Of a DNA stretch of 33,431 nucleotides, positions 16,086 through 25,152 are shown piece after piece. This stretch comes from Planctomycetia bacterium (lineage in GTDB: Bacteria; Planctomycetota; Planctomycetia; Gemmatales; Gemmataceae), in the NCBI GenBank assembly GCA_005772955.1, contig SXID01000256.1:1-33431 (forward strand), given 5' to 3'. The notes under the pieces were generated by a model. It was given only the letters and a program-made list of their open reading frames with translations. It did not search any database and had not been told where the DNA came from. The translations under genes and the position numbers were made by a program. Numbering within the stretch: position 1 is the stretch's first letter; every line of letters begins with the position of its first letter.

Positions 16086-17216
16086 TTACTCGTCTTCCGC
16101 GCGTGCCGTTGGGAACGAACCCAACACCGTGACGGATTGGCAAATAGCCTCCAACGAGAGGAGCACCTTCTTGATCTTCGCCTCGTCGCGGTGGCCATCG
16201 AAGTCTACGAAGAACACGTATTCGCCCTTCGCTTCGCGGAACGGGAACGACTCGATCCAGGTTAGGTTGATCTTGTTCGCCTTGAACGCGGTCAGCACGT
16301 CGGCCAGCGCGCCGGGCGAGTGGCTGATTTGAAACATCAGCGCCGTTTTGTCGCTCCCAGTCTTGGTGGAATCGGCTGCGCCGATCACGGCGAACCGCGT
16401 CTCGTTGAATGGCGAGTCTGCGATGTTCTGGGCGAGAATGCCCAGGTTGTACCGCACCGATGCTTCGCGGCTTGCGATGGCCGCGACGTTCGGCACCGTC
16501 TGCACGAGGTTCGCGGCGTCCGCGGTGCTCGCAACCTCGTGCAGCGACGCCTGCGGCATGTTTTTCGACAACCAGTTCCGGCACTGACTCAACGCCTGCG
16601 CCTTCGAATACACGCGGCGCACTTCCGACTGGGCGCAGTTCGAGAGCAGGTGGTGCCGTACGCGGAGCCGAATCTCGGAGCAGATCTTCACTTGATCCGG
16701 GAACCGAATGAACATTTCCAGCGTGTCAACGATGCGCCCGTCGGTCGAGTTTTCCAGCGGCACGACCCCGAAGTCCGCGTGCTTACGGACGACCTCCTCG
16801 AACACGGCCGCGATGTTCGCGGTACGGTTGTAAACGGATGCTTCGCCAAACCGCTGGATCGCGGCCAGGTGGCTGTAGCTGTACTCTGGTCCCAGGTACG
16901 CGATTTTCTGTTGCTTCTGAATCGCGCGCGACCCGCTGATGAGTTCGCGGAAGATCGCCTTCACGGTGACGCTTGCGAGCGGTCCCTGGTGCGCGGCGAG
17001 TACGTTTGTGACGACTTCCTCTTCGCGCGCGGCGGAGAACACGTCGCCGCCCTGGTCGGCTTTCACCTTTCCGATTTGGGAGGCGACCGTGGCCCGCTTG
17101 TTCAGCAGTTCCAGGATGTGTAAGTCGAGTTTGTCTATCTGACTTCGCAGCGCGAAAAGGTGCATGGCGCCTTTGTCGGGCGCGGTGTTGGAACTGGGGT
17201 CACTCTTGCGTGCCAT
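16086..17216 (-). CDS. pheA: Bifunctional chorismate mutase / prephenate dehydratase (P-protein)
   Basis: The 376-residue protein converts chorismate to prephenate and then phenylpyruvate in phenylalanine synthesis. Residues about 18-100 are an AroQ-type chorismate mutase (LRSQIDKLDLHILELLNKRATVASQIGKVK). Residues about 105-280 are the dehydratase with AYLGPEYSYSHLAA, GVVPLENSTDGRIVDTL and the catalytic Thr-Arg-Phe at 273-275 in NETRFAVIG. Residues about 290-370 are the ACT domain: GAL is kept at 302-304, but the phenylalanine-binding ESRP motif reads ESFP (322-325). A start at Met18 (17165) is possible, since the first 17 residues are not conserved in type. The gene is divergent from dnaK. 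Confidence 0.94.
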   Translation of the reverse strand: MARKSDPSSNTAPDKGAMHLFALRSQIDKLDLHILELLNKRATVASQIGKVKADQGGDVFSAAREEEVVTNVLAAHQGPLASVTVKAIFRELISGSRAIQKQQKIAYLGPEYSYSHLAAIQRFGEASVYNRTANIAAVFEEVVRKHADFGVVPLENSTDGRIVDTLEMFIRFPDQVKICSEIRLRVRHHLLSNCAQSEVRRVYSKAQALSQCRNWLSKNMPQASLHEVASTADAANLVQTVPNVAAIASREASVRYNLGILAQNIADSPFNETRFAVIGAADSTKTGSDKTALMFQISHSPGALADVLTAFKANKINLTWIESFPFREAKGEYVFFVDFDGHRDEAKIKKVLLSLEAICQSVTVLGSFPTARAEDE

Positions 17217-17661
17217 GTCCGGTCCCGTGGGAGGAAGGTCTTTCGAATTGGGGTGAATCTACCGGGGTGACCGGGGTGCGTCAACGAATGCAATACGGTC
17301 CAGGTCTATTAATCGTTCCGCGCTTGCCGGTTGGACCGGTTGAAAGGCGAGAATCTGCTCTGACGCAATCCCATCGCTGACGAGATGTTGCGGCGAGACT
17401 GCTGAATTGGCAGACGCCTCGAAGTGAGCGGCTGGTGAGGCCATAATCATTTTGCCACAAGTTGCGATTTTATCCCAGGTTGCGTGACGGTTCAAGGCGT
17501 GACGAGGCTGGTGGCATGGTGGTTGCAGGCGATGTGCGAAACTCGGAATCGTTGGGACAAGTGTCCCCTCCAAGTCTTCAGGTTACTCAAGTGTCCCCAG
17601 CGGGCCACTAACACAAAACCACTCACGAAACTACAATCAACACCTCCACAGGAGATAACAA
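17217..17661. other. Divergent intergenic region between pheA and dnaK
   Basis: This 445-bp stretch lies between two genes transcribed outward. It is less GC-rich than its surroundings in places (for example 17440-17470 and 17600-17660). I see no convincing gene: the longest minus-strand frame (17259-17573) has an unnatural amino-acid composition and no ribosome-binding site. It should carry the promoters of both genes, but no -35/-10 pair is clear enough to call. It contains a palindrome and a repeated 11-mer upstream of dnaK, listed separately. No CIRCE sequence is present. Confidence 0.7.
17554..17598 (+). promoter_or_regulatory. Candidate operator upstream of dnaK
   Basis: A perfect inverted repeat GGGACA-AG-TGTCCC occupies 17554-17567. 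Its right half is repeated as the 11-mer CAAGTGTCCCC at 17558-17568 and 17588-17598, exactly 30 bp apart, about three helical turns. The second copy lies about 63 bp before the dnaK ATG. Two copies on the same helix face next to a heat-shock gene suggest a repressor or activator site. This is inferred from spacing and symmetry only. Confidence 0.4.
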
Positions 17662-19617
17662 ATGGCTGAAGAGAAAATCATTGGGATCGACCTCGGCACC
17701 ACGAACTCGGTCGTCGCGGTCATGGACGGCACTGTTGTGAAGGTGATTCCGAACCAGGATGGCAATCCCACTACACCGAGCGTTGTCGCGTTTACTGACA
17801 AGGGCGACCGCCTCGTTGGCGAGCAGGCGAAGCGCCAGGCCGTCACGAACGCGAAACGCACGATCTACTCAATCAAGCGGTTCATGGGCCGGCGGCACAA
17901 CGAAGTGGAGAGCGAGGAGAAACTCGTTCCGTACAAGCTCGTCGGCGGGCCGAACGATCTGGTGAAGGTGGACATCGACAACAAGCAGTTTTCGCCGCCG
18001 GAAATCTCCGCGATGATTCTGCGCAAACTCAAGGAAGCGGCAGAAGCGTACCTCGGACACACGGTACGCAAGGCGGTCATCACCGTGCCCGCGTACTTCA
18101 ACGACGCGCAGCGGCAAGCCACGATTGACGCGGCGGCTGTCGCTGGCTTCGACACCGAGTACGAGATTCGCGGCAAGGACGGCAAAGTTGTCAAGCAGCG
18201 AATGCGAATCATCAACGAGCCGACCGCTGGCGCGCTCGCTTACGCGCTCGACAAGAAGAAGGACGAGAAGATCGCGGTGTTCGACCTCGGTGGCGGCACG
18301 TTCGACATTTCGATTCTGGATGTCGGTGAAGACGGCGTCTTCCAGGTGAAGAGCACAAACGGCGACACGCACCTCGGCGGCGACGACTTCGACCAGGTGT
18401 TAATGGACCACATCGCCGACGAGTTCAAGAAGCAGAACGGGATCGACCTGCGCAAAGACGCGATGGCGATGCAGCGACTCAAGGTGGCCGCGGAGCAGGC
18501 GAAGAAGGACTTGAGCCAGCAGGTGAACGTGGACATCAACCTGCCGTTCATCACGGCGGACGCGGACCGCAACCCACTGCACCTGGTGAGGAACATTAGC
18601 CGCAGTCAGTTCGAGCGGATGGTGGAACACCTCATCGACCGGTGCAAGAAGCCGGTGCTCGCGGCGCTCAAGGACGCGAAGTTCTCGCCCAACCAGATCG
18701 ACGAAGTCGTGATGGTCGGCGGTATGACCCGCATGCCGCGCGTGCAGGCGCTGGTGAAGGACATCTTCGGCAAGGAAGGGCACCGCGGCGTGAACCCGGA
18801 CGAGGTCGTCGCGATCGGCGCCGCGATCCAAGGTGCGCAATTGCTTCTCGGGGCCGCGGCCGATATCCAACTGCTCGATGTGACTCCGCTGTCGCTGGGA
18901 CTTGAAACCCTGGGCGGTGTTCTGACAGTGATGATCCCGCGGAACACGACGATCCCGAAGAAGGCGTCCGAGAAGTTCACCACCGCAGCGGACAACCAGC
19001 CGTCGGTCGAGATTCAGGTGTTCCAGGGCGAGCGCCCGATGGCGAACGACAACAAGCTGATTGGTAAGTTCCACCTGGACGGCATCCCGCCCGCGCCGCG
19101 GCAGGTGCCGCAGATCGAAGTCACCTTTGAGATCGACGCGAACGGTGTGTTGTCGGTCGGTGCCAAGGATTTGGGCACCGGCAAGGAACACCAGATTCGG
19201 ATCGAAGGCGCTTCTGGGATGAACGCGGACGAAGTCGCGAAGATGAAGCGCGATGCGGAACTGCACGCGGACGAGGACAAGAAGAAGCGCGAGTTCGCGG
19301 ACGCGAAGAACGCTGCCGAGGGCCTGATTCACCAGATCGAGAAGATGTTCACAGAGGCCGGCGACAAACTGACCGAAACGGACAAGGCTCCGATCACCGC
19401 CGCCATCGGCAAGGTGAAGGAAGCGATCGGGCGCAACGACTTGGCCGCAGTGAAGGCCGCGACTGCGGAGTTGCAGCAATCGTCGCAGGCGATGTCGCAG
19501 CACATGTACGCGAAGGCCGGCGGTGCGGGCGCTACCCCGGCCGGCGACGCTGGCCCCGCGGGCAAGAAGGATGGCCCCGACGACGTGATCGACGCCGAGT
19601 ACGAAGTGAAGAAGTAA
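17662..19617 (+). CDS. dnaK: Molecular chaperone DnaK (Hsp70)
   Basis: The 651-residue ATP-dependent chaperone binds exposed hydrophobic peptide segments with its DnaJ and GrpE partners, neither of which is in this window. The nucleotide-binding domain shows [14 protein letters not shown] (7-20), [17 protein letters not shown] (138-154), [12 protein letters not shown] (184-195) and [13 protein letters not shown] (207-219). The substrate domain follows the [17 protein letters not shown] linker near residue 405. The C-terminus [12 protein letters not shown] is the usual bacterial ending. Two oddities are an insert of about 16 residues ([16 protein letters not shown], from residue 164) before RIINEPTA, and GALAYA where most have AALAYG. 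AGGAG lies 7 nt before the ATG. A palindromic element follows 13 nt behind the stop. Confidence 0.98.
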   Translation: MAEEKIIGIDLGTTNSVVAVMDGTVVKVIPNQDGNPTTPSVVAFTDKGDRLVGEQAKRQAVTNAKRTIYSIKRFMGRRHNEVESEEKLVPYKLVGGPNDLVKVDIDNKQFSPPEISAMILRKLKEAAEAYLGHTVRKAVITVPAYFNDAQRQATIDAAAVAGFDTEYEIRGKDGKVVKQRMRIINEPTAGALAYALDKKKDEKIAVFDLGGGTFDISILDVGEDGVFQVKSTNGDTHLGGDDFDQVLMDHIADEFKKQNGIDLRKDAMAMQRLKVAAEQAKKDLSQQVNVDINLPFITADADRNPLHLVRNISRSQFERMVEHLIDRCKKPVLAALKDAKFSPNQIDEVVMVGGMTRMPRVQALVKDIFGKEGHRGVNPDEVVAIGAAIQGAQLLLGAAADIQLLDVTPLSLGLETLGGVLTVMIPRNTTIPKKASEKFTTAADNQPSVEIQVFQGERPMANDNKLIGKFHLDGIPPAPRQVPQIEVTFEIDANGVLSVGAKDLGTGKEHQIRIEGASGMNADEVAKMKRDAELHADEDKKKREFADAKNAAEGLIHQIEKMFTEAGDKLTETDKAPITAAIGKVKEAIGRNDLAAVKAATAELQQSSQAMSQHMYAKAGGAGATPAGDAGPAGKKDGPDDVIDAEYEVKK

Positions 19618-19630
19618 CAGGCCACATCGC

Positions 19631-19702
19631 TTAGCCGCGACGTGCAGCGGAGCGAGCCACCAACACGTGTCGGTGTCTCGCTCCGCTGCGCGTCGCGGCT
19701 AA
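19631..19702. repeat. 72-bp palindrome of the TTAGCCGCGAC type behind dnaK
   Basis: Left arm 19631-19656 and right arm 19677-19702 are complementary over 26 bp with one T/C difference that would still pair as G-U in RNA. The 20-bp centre is itself nearly palindromic around ACACGTGT, so almost the whole 72 bp folds back. It begins 13 nt behind the dnaK stop. The outer TTAGCCGCGAC matches the elements at 27280-27363 and 12516-12547, while the inner arm (GTGCAGCGGAGCGAG) differs. Downstream AAACGTTTTC gives a weak T-run only. Confidence 0.85.
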
Positions 19703-19783
19703 ACGTTTTCTTCGTCGTTCTCAAACGCCCGCGGCGCGGGTATCTTAGAGCAGGTGAGGACTCGTTTCCCGCGAGGGTTCGTC

Positions 19784-20809
19784 ATGTCAACCGCGACGCC
19801 CACTCCGAACCCCAAGGACGCCCCCACACCAGGCAAAGCGCCGTTTGTCGTCGAGCGACCGCCCGAAGAGGAGTTCTGGGACCGCTACAACCGGCGGCTG
19901 GAGTTGCCACTGGCGACCGTCGCCGCCGTGCTGGTGCACGTGATCGTTGGCGTGGGATTGGTGTATGGCCTCCTCGCGCTGATGGCTGGCGGTGACAACT
20001 CCGGTCCGAAACTGGAACTGGTCGCGGTGGGTGGGATGGACGACGACGGCGACGGCTCGTCCGGTTCCGGTGGGAACCCGGACCCGGACGTCATTCGCGA
20101 CGCCAACCCGCTACAGGCCGCACAGAAGGTACTGCCGACCCCGCAGGCGCTCGCGGACGCGAAGGAGAACATCCAGAAGATCGTGCTGGAAGACCCCAAC
20201 GGGCGACTCCCGGTCGCGGCCTCGAACGCAGCCTCGTACAGCCAACTCGACGAGAGCCTGCGGAAGAAGTTGCTCGGCGTGGGTTCGCAGAAGGGTGAGG
20301 GGAACCAACCGGGGACAGGCTTCGACGGCACGCCAGGCTCCGGGCCGGGCGGGACCGGCGCGGACTCGACGCGGGCACGCGGGCTGCGGTGGGTGTTGCG
20401 GTTCAAGGTCTCCAACGGTCGCGACTACCTCGCACAGTTGGAAGCCATGGACGCGGAACTGTTGTTCCCCCTCCCCACCAGCAAGGACAGCATCATCATC
20501 AAGAAGATCAGTAACCCCAGCGCGCAGAAGGTCGCGACCGACGCCGACCTGCGCGGGCTGGCGGGCAAGATCCAGTTCAGCGACAACCGACGCGACGCGG
20601 TGCAGGGCGTGGCCGGTGCGCTGGGGATGGACTTCACACCCAAGACGTTCTTCGCGTTCTTTCCAAGGGGAGTCGAAGACACGCTCGCGCGCCTGGAAAC
20701 GAGCTACCGCAACCGCCGCGCGGAGGACATCGAAGAGACTGTGTTCCGCGTAACTATTCGCGGCGGCAGTTACGAGTTCGTGGTGGACGAGCAGGTGATC
20801 AAGAAGTGA
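19784..20809 (+). CDS. Membrane-anchored protein of unknown function
   Basis: I start at the ATG at 19784 (MSTATPTPNPKDAP), which has GAGGG 6 nt upstream, giving 341 residues; a GTG at 19754 would add ten. Residues about 1-43 are polar and cytoplasmic, with FWDRYNRRLELP before a single membrane segment (LATVAAVLVHVIVGVGLVYGLLALMAG, about 44-70). The rest is outside: a Gly/Asp/Ser-rich spacer, a helical stretch (ALADAKENIQKIVLED), a second Gly-rich spacer, and a folded domain from about residue 205 (LRWVLRFKVSNGRDYLAQLEAMDAELLFPLP ... GGSYEFVVDEQVIKK). The one-helix, Gly/Pro-linker, terminal-domain layout recalls TonB-like or secretion anchors, but I recognise no family. It follows dnaK across a palindrome. 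Confidence 0.8.
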   Translation: MSTATPTPNPKDAPTPGKAPFVVERPPEEEFWDRYNRRLELPLATVAAVLVHVIVGVGLVYGLLALMAGGDNSGPKLELVAVGGMDDDGDGSSGSGGNPDPDVIRDANPLQAAQKVLPTPQALADAKENIQKIVLEDPNGRLPVAASNAASYSQLDESLRKKLLGVGSQKGEGNQPGTGFDGTPGSGPGGTGADSTRARGLRWVLRFKVSNGRDYLAQLEAMDAELLFPLPTSKDSIIIKKISNPSAQKVATDADLRGLAGKIQFSDNRRDAVQGVAGALGMDFTPKTFFAFFPRGVEDTLARLETSYRNRRAEDIEETVFRVTIRGGSYEFVVDEQVIKK

Positions 20810-20820
20810 GCAATAGAACT

Positions 20821-20870
20821 CGCGCAGCCGCGACGCAGCGGAGCACTCTGCTGCGCGTCGCGGCTACGCG
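20821..20870. repeat. AGCCGCGAC-type palindrome between convergent genes
   Basis: Outer arms 20821-20836 and 20855-20870 are complementary over 16 bp with one mismatch; the inner part (AGCGGAGCA against TGCTGC) pairs less regularly. It starts 11 nt behind the stop of the plus-strand membrane protein and ends 6 nt behind the stop of the minus-strand DUF1501 gene, so it is well placed to end transcription from both sides. The AGCCGCGACGC core of the arm matches the element behind dnaK. Confidence 0.8.
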
Positions 20871-20876
20871 AGGTGT

Positions 20877-22304
20877 TCACCCCAATACCTTTTCGATCAC
20901 GTGCCCATGCACATCTGTTAAGCGGCGGTCGGTGCCGTCGTGCCGCACGGACAGCAGCGTGTGGTCGATGCCCATCAGGTGCAGAATCGTCGCGTGCATG
21001 TCGTAGCAGTAGGTACGGTCTTTCTCGGTTCGCCAACTCCACGGGTCACTCTCACCGTAACTGACGCCGCCTTTCACGCCCGCGCCAGCGAGCCACGCGA
21101 CCGACGTCCCCTGATTGTGATCGCGTCCGGTTGCACCTTGCGTGAACGGCTGCCGCCCGAACTCCGTGCTGAACACAACGAGCGTGTCCGAGAGCATTCC
21201 GCGATCGTGCAAGTCCTGAAGCAGCGCCGCGGCCGGTTGATCTACGGAGCGCGCGATCGGCGGCAGCTCCTTGATGATGTCGCCGTGGTTGTCCCAGTTG
21301 TTCGCCGGCCCGCCCGCTCCGCTCCACACCTGCACGAACCGCGTCCCGCGTTCGAGTAACCTTCGCGCGAGCAAACACCGCCGGCCGAAGTCTGCAGTTT
21401 GGGGTTCGTCCAGACCGTACTTGGTGTGGGTCTTCGCCGCTTCGCGCGAGAGGTCGAGCGCTTCGGGCGCGTACTTCTGCATCTTCGCGGCCAACTCGTA
21501 ACTCTCGATGCGGGCTTCCAGTCGTGAATCGTTGGGCCGCGTTTCCGCGTGTGCGCGATTCAACTTGCCCAACAACTCCAGCGCATCCTTGTCCGCGTCC
21601 GGTGTAATGAACTTCTCTTTCTGTGAAGGCGCAAGGTCTCGGATCGGCGGGGTGCCGCTCGCGGTGAGGATGGTGCCCGCGTGCGCGACTGGCAGGAAGC
21701 CCGCGCCGAAGTTACCCTTCTGGTTGTACGGCAGACCGCGCGCGTCTGGCAGCACGACAAAGGTGGGCAAGTTATCCGTTAACCGGCCCAGGCCATACGA
21801 GAGCCACGCGCCCATGCACGGGAACCCCGGGAGGATGAACCCGCTGTTCATCATGTAGCTGGCCGGGCCGTGAACGTTCGTCTTCGACGCGACCGCCATG
21901 AGAAATGCCATGCGATCGACTTGCGTCGCGAGGTGCGGGAACACGGAGCTGACCCACCGCCCGCATTGCCCGTGTTGCTTGAACGCGAACGGCGACTTCA
22001 TGAGGTTGCCGGGCGTGCTGGTGACGCCTTCGGGCTTCTCGGCTGTTCCGGGGTCGAACGGTTTGCCGTGCCCCTTTTCCAACGCGGGCTTATAGTCGAA
22101 CGTGTCCATCTGCGACACGCCGCCGTTCATGAAGAGTTGCACGACGCGTTTGACCTTCGCGACGTGGTGCAGCCCGCCGTTGAAGGCGGCCTTCGGCTTC
22201 GCGATTCCGGGCAACTCGCCCGCTTCCGCGAGCAGTTGCGCGAGTGCCAGCCCGCCCAGCCCGCCGCCGAGGGAGAAGAGGAGATCACGTCGCGAGTGTG
22301 TCAT
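20877..22304 (-). CDS. DUF1501 secreted protein (Tat-type signal)
   Basis: From the ATG at 22304 the protein has 475 residues and starts MTHSRRDLLFSLGGGLGGLALAQLLAEAG, a twin-arginine (Tat) signal, implying export after folding. The body shows the DUF1501 pattern: VVQLFMNGGVSQMDTFDYKP, PGFPCMGAWLSYGLG, RCLLARRLLERGTRFVQVWSG and WDNHGDI, STEFGRQPFTQGATGRDHN and, near the end, YDMHATILHLMGIDHTLLSVRHDGTDRRLTDVHGHVI. These proteins are abundant in planctomycetes, distantly like alkaline phosphatase/sulfatase folds; activity is not established. It follows a DUF1549/DUF1553 gene, the typical pairing. A longer frame to 22409 would put the start inside a palindrome and is rejected. Confidence 0.92.
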   Translation of the reverse strand: MTHSRRDLLFSLGGGLGGLALAQLLAEAGELPGIAKPKAAFNGGLHHVAKVKRVVQLFMNGGVSQMDTFDYKPALEKGHGKPFDPGTAEKPEGVTSTPGNLMKSPFAFKQHGQCGRWVSSVFPHLATQVDRMAFLMAVASKTNVHGPASYMMNSGFILPGFPCMGAWLSYGLGRLTDNLPTFVVLPDARGLPYNQKGNFGAGFLPVAHAGTILTASGTPPIRDLAPSQKEKFITPDADKDALELLGKLNRAHAETRPNDSRLEARIESYELAAKMQKYAPEALDLSREAAKTHTKYGLDEPQTADFGRRCLLARRLLERGTRFVQVWSGAGGPANNWDNHGDIIKELPPIARSVDQPAAALLQDLHDRGMLSDTLVVFSTEFGRQPFTQGATGRDHNQGTSVAWLAGAGVKGGVSYGESDPWSWRTEKDRTYCYDMHATILHLMGIDHTLLSVRHDGTDRRLTDVHGHVIEKVLG

Positions 22305-22320
22305 GTTAAGACTTTGCCTC

Positions 22321-22394
22321 ACGGTGGACCGTACAGCCGCCCAGCGTTTTGCGCGAAGACTCGCCGCACTCTGGGCGGCTGAACGGTCCACCGT
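22321..22394. repeat. Inverted repeat with 24-bp arms between DUF1549 and DUF1501 genes
   Basis: Left arm 22321-22344 and right arm 22371-22394 are complementary with a single mismatch. The 26-bp loop (22345-22370) is not strongly self-complementary. It begins 11 nt behind the DUF1549/DUF1553 stop on the minus strand and ends 16 nt before the DUF1501 start. The ACGGTGGACCGT outer arm is itself nearly palindromic. It does not carry the TTTAGCCGCGAC terminus, but CAGCCGCCCAG is similar in kind. Confidence 0.88.
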
Positions 22395-22405
22395 TCGCCC
22401 TCCGG

Positions 22406-25057
22406 TCAATCCGCGAAGAGGAACTCATTGGTGTTGAACAGCACGCGACACAGGTTCGCCAGCCCGTGCTTGTCGGCGTATCCGGCGAACAGCTTTGCTT
22501 CCTCCGCCGTCGGTGGGCGTCCCCACACCAACCGACAGCCGAACTCGATCTGCTTCGCACGCTCCGCGGAATGCTTCTCCAAACGCGACGCCATCGCCTT
22601 CGCGTGGACGAGCACGAACTCGTTGTTCAACAGCGCGAGCGCCTGCGGAGCGGTGACGGACTCCGAGCGCTTCGGCGTGAGCGCGCTCGCGTCGGCACCG
22701 TCGAGGCATTCGACGAGCGGGTCCGGCAGCGTGCGGAATACGAACCGGTACACGCTCCGCCGGTGGCCCTCCTTCCGGTCCCAATCGAACTTGCCGTAAT
22801 CCACCATCGGCGTCACGTGAATTCCGGGCTTCAGGTCGAACTGCCGGTCCGACGGCCCGCCCGCGGTGCTATCGAGCCGGGCGCTCACCATCAAGATGGC
22901 GTCGCGAACTTGCTCCGCGTCGAGTCGCGTGCGGTTTTGCCGCCAAAGCAGTTTGTTGTCTTCGTCGGCCTTCACGCCTTTTGCCCGTGACGTGGAAGCC
23001 TGCTTGTAGGTCGCGCTCGTCACGATGAGCCGGTGGAGGTGTTTGAGCGAACCACCCCCGAGCTTGCGGTTGGGGTTCGCCAACTCGCTTGCGAGGAAGT
23101 CGAGTAACTCAGGGTGCGTGGGCTTCATCCCCATCTTGCCGAAGTCGTTCGGCGTTCCGGCCAGACCCGTGCCGAAGTGCCACTGCCACACGCGATTCGC
23201 CATCACGCGCCACGTGAGTGGGTTGTTCGCGTCGGTTAACCACTTCGCAAGTGCCGCGCGCCGGTCGTCTTCGGTGTGGTCTTTGGGAAGGTTCAACTCG
23301 CCCGGTAGCTTCGGCAAAAGCGACAGCGTGCCCGGTTCGACCTTGTCGCCGGGCTTGCGGATGTCGCCGCGTTTCAACAGCCTGACTTCGCGCGGCATCG
23401 TGGTTGGTTTGTGGCTGCCATCTGGCGTGAAGTTCGGTGCCGCCGCGTACACCATCGAGGGCGCGGGAATCACCGCGAGTTCCGCCGTTGTTTGCTCCTT
23501 GAGGACGTGCAGGCTGAGTTCGCGCGTTTGCCGTTCGGCGCGATTGGCTGCCGGTGTCGCGAGGATTGCGCGAATCGCTGGCGGGACCGCGGTCAACCGC
23601 ACCGGCGGCGCCGCGTCGGTCAGCGAGAGCCGGAAACGGCCGATCAGGTGTCCGCCGCCGTGAAGTTGTTCCAGCGCGAACGTAAGTTCCGTTTCCGCGT
23701 CGTTCAGCGGTTCCGCGAATTCGAACACGGCTTCGTGCGGCTTGCTGACCTGCGGGTAGATACCCCACGCGGTCGTGGGTTTGCCATCGATGGCGTGCGC
23801 CGCGGTCCAGCCGGCCTGGTCGAAGTCCGCGGTCGCGCTGCGCAACTTCACTGGCTTCGGCTTCCCACTGCCGGTGATCGTAATGGTGAACTCGCTCAGG
23901 TGCAGGTTGCCGTTATCCTGTCGCCCCGGTCCGCGATGCGGCAGCGACTCATCCGTGAGCAACTCCAGTCGCACCGCTGTCAGCTTCTTACCCTTCACGC
24001 GAGCAACGAGCGTGTATGTGTCTTTCTCTGGGCGAGCGCCTTCGGAGCGAATGGAGTCATCATTCTGTCTCGTGAGCGTCGAACCGCCGGTCGCAATCTT
24101 CGTGAACTCCGGTACGGTCCAAGCGATCCCGGCCCCGGCGTTCCGCGCTTCCCATGCGGCGATTGACTTCTTCAACTCCGGTGTGGCCAGCTTCAGCGCC
24201 GGGTCATTCTTTGCAATAGCCGCGAGTCGCGTTTGCAGTTCGTTGCGCTTCCTCGACGCGTCGGCATCGAGTTCGAACGGAACGTCGCCCCGACCGACCC
24301 CGGCGAACACCGCTTGCAGTCGGAAGTATTCTTCTTGCGAGATGGGGTCGAACTTGTGGTCGTGGCACCGCGCGCACTGCACCGTTAAGCCAGCGAACGT
24401 GTTGAACACGGTGGTGACGATGTCGTCGCGGTCGAGGTAGCGGCCGGCTTCGCGGTCGATGCTGTCTTCACGGATGTCGCGCAGCGAGCTTTCGTCCCAC
24501 GGGCCAGCCGCGAGGAATCCGAGCGCGGGAATCAGCTTTGACTCGTCGCGAAACAGCACATCGGCCGCGATTTGCTCCTTCACGAAGCGGCCGTAAGGCG
24601 TGTCTGCGTTGAACGCGCCAATGAGGTAATCGCGGTAGCGCCAGGCGTTGGGGCGCACGCGATCCTGGTCGTGGCCGTGTGTCTCCGCGAAGTGAACCGT
24701 GTCCATCCACAAGCGTGCGAACCGCTCGCCATACGCGGGCAACGCGAGGAGCCTATCGACCAGCTTTTCGTAACCGTCGGGGGTCTTGTCGTTCGCGAAC
24801 GCTTCGACTTCTTCCGGTGTCGGCGGAAACCCGGTCAGGTCGAAGGTAACACGGCGAATGAGTATTCGCCGGTCCGCTTCGGGGGCGAGTGACAGTCCCT
24901 TGTCACTCATCTTCGCGCGGACGAAGTAGTCGACGGGGTTCGTGCGTTCCGGCACCTTCGGGCGTACGAGCGGCTCGAACGCCCACCACGTTTTCGGCTC
25001 GGCGCCGAACGCGACTGTGGAGAGGAGAAGCAAAACGGCGACGGAGAGGAACCGCAT
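22406..25057 (-). CDS. DUF1549 / DUF1553 secreted heme-binding protein
   Basis: The 883-residue protein has a signal peptide (MRFLSVAVLLLLSTVAFGA). Residues about 40-250 are DUF1549 (NPVDYFVRAK, ILIRRVTFDLTGFPPTPEEVEAF, YGERFARLWMDTVHFAETHG) and contain a c-type heme site QCARCHDHKFDPIS (Cys228, Cys231, His232). A central region of about 300 residues has a beta-rich, discoidin-like look. The C-terminal third is DUF1553 (NPLTWRVMANRVWQWHFGTGLAGTPNDFGKMG, THPELLDFLASELA, RLDAEQVRDAILMVSARLD, PQALALLNNEFVLVHAKAMA). Unlike many relatives it has no N-terminal planctomycete cytochrome domain. Together with the DUF1501 gene behind it, it forms the standard planctomycete pair; the substrate is unknown. 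Confidence 0.93.
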   Translation of the reverse strand: MRFLSVAVLLLLSTVAFGAEPKTWWAFEPLVRPKVPERTNPVDYFVRAKMSDKGLSLAPEADRRILIRRVTFDLTGFPPTPEEVEAFANDKTPDGYEKLVDRLLALPAYGERFARLWMDTVHFAETHGHDQDRVRPNAWRYRDYLIGAFNADTPYGRFVKEQIAADVLFRDESKLIPALGFLAAGPWDESSLRDIREDSIDREAGRYLDRDDIVTTVFNTFAGLTVQCARCHDHKFDPISQEEYFRLQAVFAGVGRGDVPFELDADASRKRNELQTRLAAIAKNDPALKLATPELKKSIAAWEARNAGAGIAWTVPEFTKIATGGSTLTRQNDDSIRSEGARPEKDTYTLVARVKGKKLTAVRLELLTDESLPHRGPGRQDNGNLHLSEFTITITGSGKPKPVKLRSATADFDQAGWTAAHAIDGKPTTAWGIYPQVSKPHEAVFEFAEPLNDAETELTFALEQLHGGGHLIGRFRLSLTDAAPPVRLTAVPPAIRAILATPAANRAERQTRELSLHVLKEQTTAELAVIPAPSMVYAAAPNFTPDGSHKPTTMPREVRLLKRGDIRKPGDKVEPGTLSLLPKLPGELNLPKDHTEDDRRAALAKWLTDANNPLTWRVMANRVWQWHFGTGLAGTPNDFGKMGMKPTHPELLDFLASELANPNRKLGGGSLKHLHRLIVTSATYKQASTSRAKGVKADEDNKLLWRQNRTRLDAEQVRDAILMVSARLDSTAGGPSDRQFDLKPGIHVTPMVDYGKFDWDRKEGHRRSVYRFVFRTLPDPLVECLDGADASALTPKRSESVTAPQALALLNNEFVLVHAKAMASRLEKHSAERAKQIEFGCRLVWGRPPTAEEAKLFAGYADKHGLANLCRVLFNTNEFLFAD

Positions 25058-25058
25058 G

Positions 25059-25133
25059 GCGAGTCCGGGGGTTGTGCCGGTTGCGGACTCGCTGGGACCG
25101 CACGAGGCGAGTCCAGCGAAGCCGCAAGCGGCT
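25059..25133. repeat. Competing short hairpins between PPC and DUF1549 genes
   Basis: GCGAGTCCG (25059-25067) pairs with CGGACTCGC (25084-25092); part of the latter, GGACTCGC (25085-25092), can instead pair with GCGAGTCC (25107-25114). A third hairpin AGCCGC-AA-GCGGCT is at 25120-25133, starting 19 nt behind the PPC-protein stop on the minus strand. The first two are mutually exclusive, as in an attenuator, but no leader peptide or ligand site is visible. Confidence 0.5.
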
Positions 25134-25152
25134 CAAGAAGCCCAATGATACC

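Noticed and set aside
17259-17573. 104-codon minus-strand frame between pheA and dnaK
   Set aside because: No ribosome-binding site, unnatural composition, and it overlaps the likely dnaK control region.
17217-17661. CIRCE/HrcA operator for dnaK
   Set aside because: No TTAGCACTC-N9-GAGTGCTAA or close variant is present; only an unrelated GGGACA/TGTCCC palindrome was found.
22305-22409. Upstream extension of the first DUF1501 gene
   Set aside because: It reads through the 24-bp-arm inverted repeat and would bury the Tat signal.
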